Positions 7,443-11,374 of a stretch of DNA of 11,374 bases are shown here, piece after piece. Location: positions 2,244 through 13,617 of the forward strand of contig PCAX01000006.1 of NCBI GenBank assembly GCA_002730795.1, given 5' to 3'. Positions within the stretch are counted from its first letter, which is position 1, and every line of letters begins with the position of its first letter. Source of the stretch: Chloroflexota bacterium (GTDB lineage: Bacteria > Chloroflexota > Dehalococcoidia > Lucifugimonadales > Lucifugimonadaceae). The notes beneath the pieces were generated by a model, which was given only the letters and a program-made list of their open reading frames with translations, made no database searches and had not been told where the DNA came from. The position numbers were made by a program, and so were the translations under genes.

Positions 7443-8687
7443 TTGTGTAATGGAACCAACATAAATAACGAATTATTAAAGTTCGCTGTTGATGGTATTA
7501 CACCTAAAGTTATAGAACATCCATCATCGATAAGGGAGCTTTCAGAGTTACTTTTGCACTGTAACCAAGAAAATACCGGCATGATACCTTTCGGAGGGAA
7601 AACGCGCATTCACATTGGAAATACACCCCTAAATTATTCCGTAGCTGTCAATTTGGAAAAACTACCAAAATATATCAATCACGAGCCAGGCGATATGACT
7701 GTAGTAGCGAGTTCAAATGTAATCGTAAGGGAGTTATCTGAACAATTGAAAATATACGACCAAAAATTACCTTTTGAAGTTGAACAGTCAAGTTACGCGA
7801 CAATAGGAGGTTCTGTCGCTTCAGATGCCGAAGGACGGCCTCAGTCTTCCAATGGTGGTATAAGGGATTGGATAATAGGGATGGAAAACTTGACGAACAC
7901 TGGACAAATAACGAAATCTGGAGGCCGCGTAGTAAAAAATGTTCAGGGTTATGATTTACATAAACTACACATTGGAGGGTTCGGTTCACTTGGGGTAATT
8001 AAAGATTGTGCTTTCAAGCTTCAACCAATAGCAGAACAAACTGAATCAATAATTACAACATTTGATGATTTTGACACAGTTTCATCATTGTATATGCAAA
8101 TTTTTAATTTTCATTTTGTTCCAGAATCAATGGTTTTATCAAATAAAACGAGTGATGAGAACACTATAAGACTTTCACTTAGGTTGTGTGGAAGGAAAGT
8201 AGGAGTAGAAAGACAAAAAAAAGAAATACTGAACTTGTTTGGTGAAAATCATTTGATCGAGCCACACATAATTTCCAATGACGACCAGATTAATTATTGG
8301 GACACGTTACCAACACAAAAAAGTGAACTTAAAATAAAAATTTCCACTACACCGCTAAATATCGTACCGACAATTAAATTTGTTAAATCCGTAGCAGATT
8401 CAAAATCAGTAAAGATGCGTTATCTATCAGATTTTGCTTTTGGAAATATAATGATAGATTTTTTTGACTGTAATAACGAATCGGCTATATCAATCATCGA
8501 TGAAATTAATAGCCAAATAAATAATTTGTTACAGGCTTTAGTAATACAAAAATGTGACACAACTCTTAAAAATCATTTCGACGTCTTTTTTCTGGAGGAT
8601 TCTAATAAACCAGTAATGTTACGCATAAAAAACCAGTACGATCCGAATAGGATTTTTAATGCTGGGAGATTTGCTGGAAGATTATAA
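7443..8687 (+). CDS. glcE: Glycolate oxidase/dehydrogenase FAD-binding subunit GlcE
   Basis: A 414-residue second flavin-domain subunit, somewhat longer than the approximately 350 residues of E. coli GlcE. It carries a reduced FAD_binding_4 domain: IPFGGKTRIHIG (48-59) in the pyrophosphate-loop position, SSYATIGGSVASDAEG (116-131), and the family signature GGRVVKNVQGYDLHKLHIGG (160-179). The C-terminus YDPNRIFNAGRFAGRL (399-414) matches the DPxxxFNPGR end of GlcE. The middle (about 200-380) is divergent, with lysine- and asparagine-rich stretches, and lacks the HAGDGN motif of GlcD, as expected. With GlcD and GlcF it forms the membrane-associated complex. The frame is open only from just after the glcD stop; TTG at 7443 is the first plausible start and has no properly spaced ribosome-binding site, while a good one serves another frame. 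It lies 6 nt after glcD and 3 nt before glcF. Confidence 0.88.
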   Translation: MCNGTNINNELLKFAVDGITPKVIEHPSSIRELSELLLHCNQENTGMIPFGGKTRIHIGNTPLNYSVAVNLEKLPKYINHEPGDMTVVASSNVIVRELSEQLKIYDQKLPFEVEQSSYATIGGSVASDAEGRPQSSNGGIRDWIIGMENLTNTGQITKSGGRVVKNVQGYDLHKLHIGGFGSLGVIKDCAFKLQPIAEQTESIITTFDDFDTVSSLYMQIFNFHFVPESMVLSNKTSDENTIRLSLRLCGRKVGVERQKKEILNLFGENHLIEPHIISNDDQINYWDTLPTQKSELKIKISTTPLNIVPTIKFVKSVADSKSVKMRYLSDFAFGNIMIDFFDCNNESAISIIDEINSQINNLLQALVIQKCDTTLKNHFDVFFLEDSNKPVMLRIKNQYDPNRIFNAGRFAGRL

Positions 8688-8690
8688 ACC

Positions 8691-10025
8691 ATGGCTGAAT
8701 CTATTTCGAAAAAAACCACAAAAGCTTTTAGGGGAAACGGGAAATTCCCAGAATCCGAACTTTATCAATGCGTAAATTGTGGATTCTGTCTTGAATCTTG
8801 TCCTACATACATTGAAACGGGATTAGAAACTGAGTCACCGCGTGGAAGAATATCCTTGATGAAAGCAGCCAATGAAGGGCGAATCGAACTCACTGATAAT
8901 GTGATAAGTCACTGGGATATGTGCCTGCAATGTCGAGCGTGTGAAACGGCCTGTCCTTCCGGAGTAAAATACGGATTCCTGATGGAAAATACAAAATTAA
9001 TTTTAGAAACCAGCAGACGAAAAACATTTTTGAAATCTTTATTGTGGTATTTAGGAATTTTGATTGTAAATAAAAGATCCTTACTCTACATGTTGGGAAA
9101 TATTATAAAGTTTTACCAAAAATCAGGTATCCAATTAGCGATAAGAACTATTGGATTGAAACATTTACTCCCTGAAAAACTTAAAAAGATAGAACAAAAT
9201 ATTCCCACTATAAGTACTAACTTTTTTCACCCCAATTCAAAAACTTATATGCCATCATCAAATGCTGAAACTAAGGGTAAGATATCTATTTTAGCCGGTT
9301 GCGTAATGTGTATCACTGATTCACAAGCTATCGAATCAACCATAAGAGTTTTAACAAGAAACGGATACGAAGTCCAAGTCCCAAAAGATCAACAGTGCTG
9401 TGGAGCATTACAAATGCACTCGGGATACAAAAACACAACTGTAGAACTAGCTAAAAAAAACATTGATGTTCTAATGTCTAACAACCCAGATTTTATAGTC
9501 AGTTGTTCAGCAGGATGTGGTGCCCAATTAAAGACTTATGATCACCTTTTTGAAGAAAAAGATGATTATTATGAAAAATCAGTAATATTTTCCAACATAA
9601 CGAAAGATATTCATGAATTACTAGTAGAGATAGATTTTAAGAAACCAGTTATTGCTATAGATTCTACCGTCACGTATCAAGATCCTTGCCACATGGTTAA
9701 TGTACAAAAAATATATGACAGCCCTCGAAAAATACTTAAATCCATACCTGGACTAAACTTTGTGGAAACAACCCAACGAGATATGTGCTGTGGCGCCGCT
9801 GGGACGTACTCAATAACACAACCAATAATGTCTGAAATTCTTGGCAATAAAAAAGCTAAAGTTTTAATAAAAACAAAATCACATATTATAGCGACTTCTA
9901 ATCCAGGGTGCGCAATACAGTTACGAAGCTCGTTTGAAAGATTAAAAACTTCCGAAACCCAAAATGTTCCTGAGGTAAATTACGTAATAGAGTTGCTTGA
10001 TAGAGCCTACGGTAATGGAGAATAA
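8691..10025 (+). CDS. glcF: Glycolate oxidase/dehydrogenase iron-sulfur subunit GlcF
   Basis: A 444-residue electron-transfer subunit that passes electrons from the GlcD/GlcE flavins to the quinone pool at the membrane. Two [4Fe-4S] ferredoxin motifs lie near the N-terminus: Cys27, 30, 33 and 37, and Cys78, 81, 84 and 88. Two cysteine-rich CCG domains follow. The first uses Cys204, the CCG at 236-238 and Cys272/Cys276. The second uses Cys333 (DPCH), the CCG at 366-368 and Cys407 (NPGC). A basic, hydrophobic stretch at about 110-160 links the two halves and could touch the membrane, but no clear transmembrane helix is seen. Length and layout match GlcF; LutA/LldE and anaerobic GlpC share the modules, but glcD and glcE directly upstream settle the name. 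The ATG sits 3 nt after the glcE stop, with GGAAG ten bases upstream inside glcE, so translation is probably coupled. Confidence 0.93.
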   Translation: MAESISKKTTKAFRGNGKFPESELYQCVNCGFCLESCPTYIETGLETESPRGRISLMKAANEGRIELTDNVISHWDMCLQCRACETACPSGVKYGFLMENTKLILETSRRKTFLKSLLWYLGILIVNKRSLLYMLGNIIKFYQKSGIQLAIRTIGLKHLLPEKLKKIEQNIPTISTNFFHPNSKTYMPSSNAETKGKISILAGCVMCITDSQAIESTIRVLTRNGYEVQVPKDQQCCGALQMHSGYKNTTVELAKKNIDVLMSNNPDFIVSCSAGCGAQLKTYDHLFEEKDDYYEKSVIFSNITKDIHELLVEIDFKKPVIAIDSTVTYQDPCHMVNVQKIYDSPRKILKSIPGLNFVETTQRDMCCGAAGTYSITQPIMSEILGNKKAKVLIKTKSHIIATSNPGCAIQLRSSFERLKTSETQNVPEVNYVIELLDRAYGNGE

Positions 10026-10026
10026 T

Positions 10027-10048
10027 ACAACAGTTTTACACTTGTTGT
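10027..10048 (+). terminator. Weak hairpin after glcF, possible terminator
   Basis: ACAACA (10027-10032) pairs with TGTTGT (10043-10048) around a ten-base loop, starting two bases after the glcF stop. A short T-run follows about ten bases later (ATTTTTATT). The stem is A/T-rich and the T-run is not adjacent, so this is a poor intrinsic terminator and is offered only as a candidate. Confidence 0.22.
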
Positions 10049-10174
10049 TGAAACCCATTTTTATTCATCACAAGCCCGCCTGGACGTATTTTATATAATT
10101 TGTTTTCGAGCTAGTTATATCTCTTGGAACACTCGCCGATTAGTGTATCATCTTGTTAATTAACAGAAGTAATT

Positions 10175-10194
10175 CACTAAGTACTTGTTTAGTG
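10175..10194. repeat. Inverted repeat upstream of the second SDR gene
   Basis: CACTAA (10175-10180) and TTAGTG (10189-10194) form a perfect six-base inverted repeat with an eight-base spacer, and a further TTAGTG lies at 10140-10145. The position about 45-65 bases before the start codon suits a repressor or activator site. No family can be named from this alone. Confidence 0.3.
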
Positions 10195-10239
10195 TTTGAT
10201 TTGAACAAAACACGTTGGAAATTTTAAAGGTTAACAGTT

Positions 10240-11031
10240 ATGGATTTAGGACTTAAAGGGAAAATAGCAATAATTACAGGGGGCACACATGGAATAGGTA
10301 AAGCCACCGCACTTTCTTTGTCTAGAGAAGGTGCATTGGTCGCCATAGCAGCTAGGACTGAAAGTGATCTAAATTCAGTATCCAACGACATAACAAATGA
10401 AACTGGTAATGAAGTTATCGGAATTCCAACTGACGTACGTAATGAATCTATGGTTGAAAATTTAATAAATACCGTCGTAAAAAAATGGGGCAGAATAGAT
10501 ATTTTAGTAAACAACGCCGGTACTTCATCGGCCCATAAATTAGAGGAAATGACAAATGAAATTTTATCTGAAGATTTGGAACTAAAAGTTTACGGCGCCA
10601 TTTTTTGCGTACGGCACGCCCTGAAGTACCTACAAACTTCGAAAAACGGGTCAATTATTAACATAACAACACCAGGAGGGAAAGCCTCTGGAGCCGGAGG
10701 CCAACCAACCTCCCTTTCCAGAGCTGCCGGAATTTCTTTGACAAAAAGTTGGTCAAAAGAGTTCAGCCAATATAATATACGTGTAAATACGGTATGCGTC
10801 GGCGTTTTGAAAAGTCGACAACATAGAAATAGATGGAAATTAGTTAACGAAAAAGATCCAACATACACTTTAGACAAACACTGGAAGTCAGTTTCCGCAG
10901 ATGTACCACTAGGTCGTATCGGAGAAGCCATAGAAGTTGGGGATGTCATATGCTTTTTATCTTCAAGCAAAGCCAGCTATGTCACGGGATCATCAGTTAA
11001 CGTTGATGGTGGAACTTCACCCGTCGTTTAA
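10240..11031 (+). CDS. SDR-family protein lacking the usual catalytic Ser-Tyr-Lys set
   Basis: A 263-residue Rossmann protein of classical SDR length. The cofactor half is intact: TGGTHGIG (13-20), Arg39 after beta-2 in AIAARTE (which would favour NADP), Asp65 in PTDV, and NNAG (91-94). The catalytic half departs from the family. The strand that normally ends in Ser-Ser reads INITTPGG (140-147), and where YxxxK is expected the sequence has Thr157 and Arg161 (TSLSR), followed by a normal RAAGISLTKSWSKEF helix. The C-terminal YVTGSSVNVDGG (247-258) is standard. So it binds a dinucleotide but may use a different mechanism or be catalytically inactive. The ATG at 10240 has AAAGG nine bases upstream. 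No partner gene follows on this strand; it ends with a four-base overlap onto the opposing amidohydrolase gene. Confidence 0.88.
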   Translation: MDLGLKGKIAIITGGTHGIGKATALSLSREGALVAIAARTESDLNSVSNDITNETGNEVIGIPTDVRNESMVENLINTVVKKWGRIDILVNNAGTSSAHKLEEMTNEILSEDLELKVYGAIFCVRHALKYLQTSKNGSIINITTPGGKASGAGGQPTSLSRAAGISLTKSWSKEFSQYNIRVNTVCVGVLKSRQHRNRWKLVNEKDPTYTLDKHWKSVSADVPLGRIGEAIEVGDVICFLSSSKASYVTGSSVNVDGGTSPVV

Positions 11032-11374
11032 GATAAGAAATCAAATGTAGCTCGCAAGAATAATTCAACACCAATAGGTAAACATTTTTCGTCAAAATCG
11101 AATCGATTATTGTGGTGTCCTGAAGAAGACACGTCTAACAAAGAGTCTTCGGTAAAACCACCACCGAGTAAAATGTATGCTCCGGGTATTCTGTTAATAA
11201 ATTCTGATACATCGTCACCAACACTTACCGGATCCCATTCTGTTACTTTTTTCTTTCCAACAACACTTGTGGCAATACCTGACATCCATTTGGCAACTTT
11301 AGAATCATTAACCACGGGAGGAGTTCCATAAAGGATCTCAAATCTCGAATCCCCTTTCATTGTTTGGGATATTC
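11028..11374 (-). CDS. M20-family amidohydrolase/peptidase, C-terminal part (5' end outside window)
   Basis: The minus-strand frame is open from the window edge to a TAA at 11028-11030, showing about 115 C-terminal residues; no start is visible, since reading continues through ISQTMKGD at the edge. The end resembles M20D metal-dependent amidohydrolases (HipO, IAA-amino acid and N-acyl-amino acid hydrolases): VGDDVSEFINRIPGAYILLGGG aligns with the GGEDFAYFL-xxPG-lG segment, and GHHNNRFDFDEKCLPIGVELF with the HxxxFDFDExxLPIG segment, whose histidine binds metal in the family. The usual GEDFA reads GDDVS here. It probably hydrolyses an N-acyl amino acid or similar amide in the cytoplasm; the rest of the active site is outside the window. 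Its stop codon overlaps that of the opposing SDR gene. Confidence 0.78.
   Translation of the reverse strand, partial: ISQTMKGDSRFEILYGTPPVVNDSKVAKWMSGIATSVVGKKKVTEWDPVSVGDDVSEFINRIPGAYILLGGGFTEDSLLDVSSSGHHNNRFDFDEKCLPIGVELFLRATFDFLS

Larger units (their letters stand above)
10026..10239. other. Intergenic region after glcF with small inverted repeats
   Basis: A 214-nt AT-rich gap, the longest in the window. I find no supportable coding frame and no tRNA-like cloverleaf. It holds a weak hairpin just after glcF, a TATAAT at 10094-10099 without a clear -35 box, a perfect ten-base palindrome GTTAATTAAC at 10155-10164, an inverted repeat at 10175-10194, and AAAGG at 10226-10230 as the ribosome-binding site for the SDR gene. 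Confidence 0.5.

Noticed and set aside
7427..7450. Programmed +1 frameshift (prfB-like) to express GlcE from ATG 7427
   Set aside because: There is no slippery codon or stimulatory element like that of prfB, and GlcE can be read from TTG 7443. An indel or TTG start is simpler; kept only as a finding about the start.
7675..7989. A 104-codon minus-strand frame inside glcE
   Set aside because: It overlaps the conserved FAD-binding part of GlcE, and its product has the leucine/serine-rich composition of an antisense reading.
5967..8687. glcD and glcE as one gene split by a TGA, since both are in the same frame
   Set aside because: Each has its own complete FAD_binding_4 domain and family-typical C-terminus, as in the separate GlcD and GlcE subunits, so they are two genes.
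10026..10239. A tRNA or small RNA gene in the longest intergenic gap
   Set aside because: I could not fold a cloverleaf with an anticodon stem and T-loop (no GGTTCGA-like T arm), and no strong terminator bounds an RNA.
10590..10970. A 126-codon minus-strand frame inside the second SDR gene
   Set aside because: It lies antisense to intact SDR motifs and shows no domain or ribosome-binding signal.
1..11374. Defence system, mobile element, CRISPR array or prophage
   Set aside because: No nuclease, transposase, integrase, toxin-antitoxin pair or regularly spaced repeat is visible; every long frame has a metabolic, signalling or membrane assignment.

Overview
The window is AT-rich bacterial DNA, densely coding and apparently chromosomal. 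I see no insertion sequence, phage gene, CRISPR array, rRNA or tRNA. It reads as a metabolic neighbourhood of a free-living heterotroph. Several starts appear to be TTG, and convergent genes abut or overlap at their stop codons, which suggests a compact genome. The mix of short-chain dehydrogenases (SDRs), FAD-linked 2-hydroxyacid oxidase subunits and amidohydrolases would fit a low-GC marine bacterium, for example a SAR202-type Chloroflexota. That placement is only a guess from gene content and cannot be settled here.

Layout: (1) 1-459, plus strand: C-terminal ATPase domain of a sensor histidine kinase, cut by the window edge. (2) 463-1239, minus: a classical SDR. (3) 1369-3051, plus: a small RDD-family membrane protein, then a class I/II PLP aminotransferase 15 nt downstream. 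(4) 3052-5838, minus: a gamma-glutamyltransferase-family Ntn hydrolase followed 39 nt later by a threonine synthase. (5) 5967-10025, plus: a glcD-glcE-glcF operon, divergent from the hydrolase gene. (6) 10026-10239: intergenic DNA with small inverted repeats. (7) 10240-11031, plus: a second SDR lacking the usual catalytic residues. (8) 11028-11374, minus: C-terminal end of an M20-type amidohydrolase, cut by the window edge.

The clearest metabolic unit is GlcD/GlcE/GlcF, the flavin and iron-sulfur subunits of a membrane-associated glycolate (or related 2-hydroxyacid) dehydrogenase. It would make glyoxylate or another 2-oxoacid and pass electrons to the respiratory chain. The nearby aminotransferase could aminate a 2-oxoacid, and threonine synthase and the two hydrolases add amino-acid or amide metabolism. 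A shared pathway is inference.

The observations most worth a second look are: the GGT-family protein keeps its autoprocessing/nucleophile threonine and oxyanion serines but has lost three residues that bind the gamma-glutamyl group, so it probably acts on another amide; the second SDR has Thr and Arg where YxxxK should be; and glcE has a well-placed ribosome-binding site and an ATGA overlap in a frame that ends after a few codons, leaving TTG as the only visible start in the real frame. I found no clear sign of a wholly new multi-gene system.
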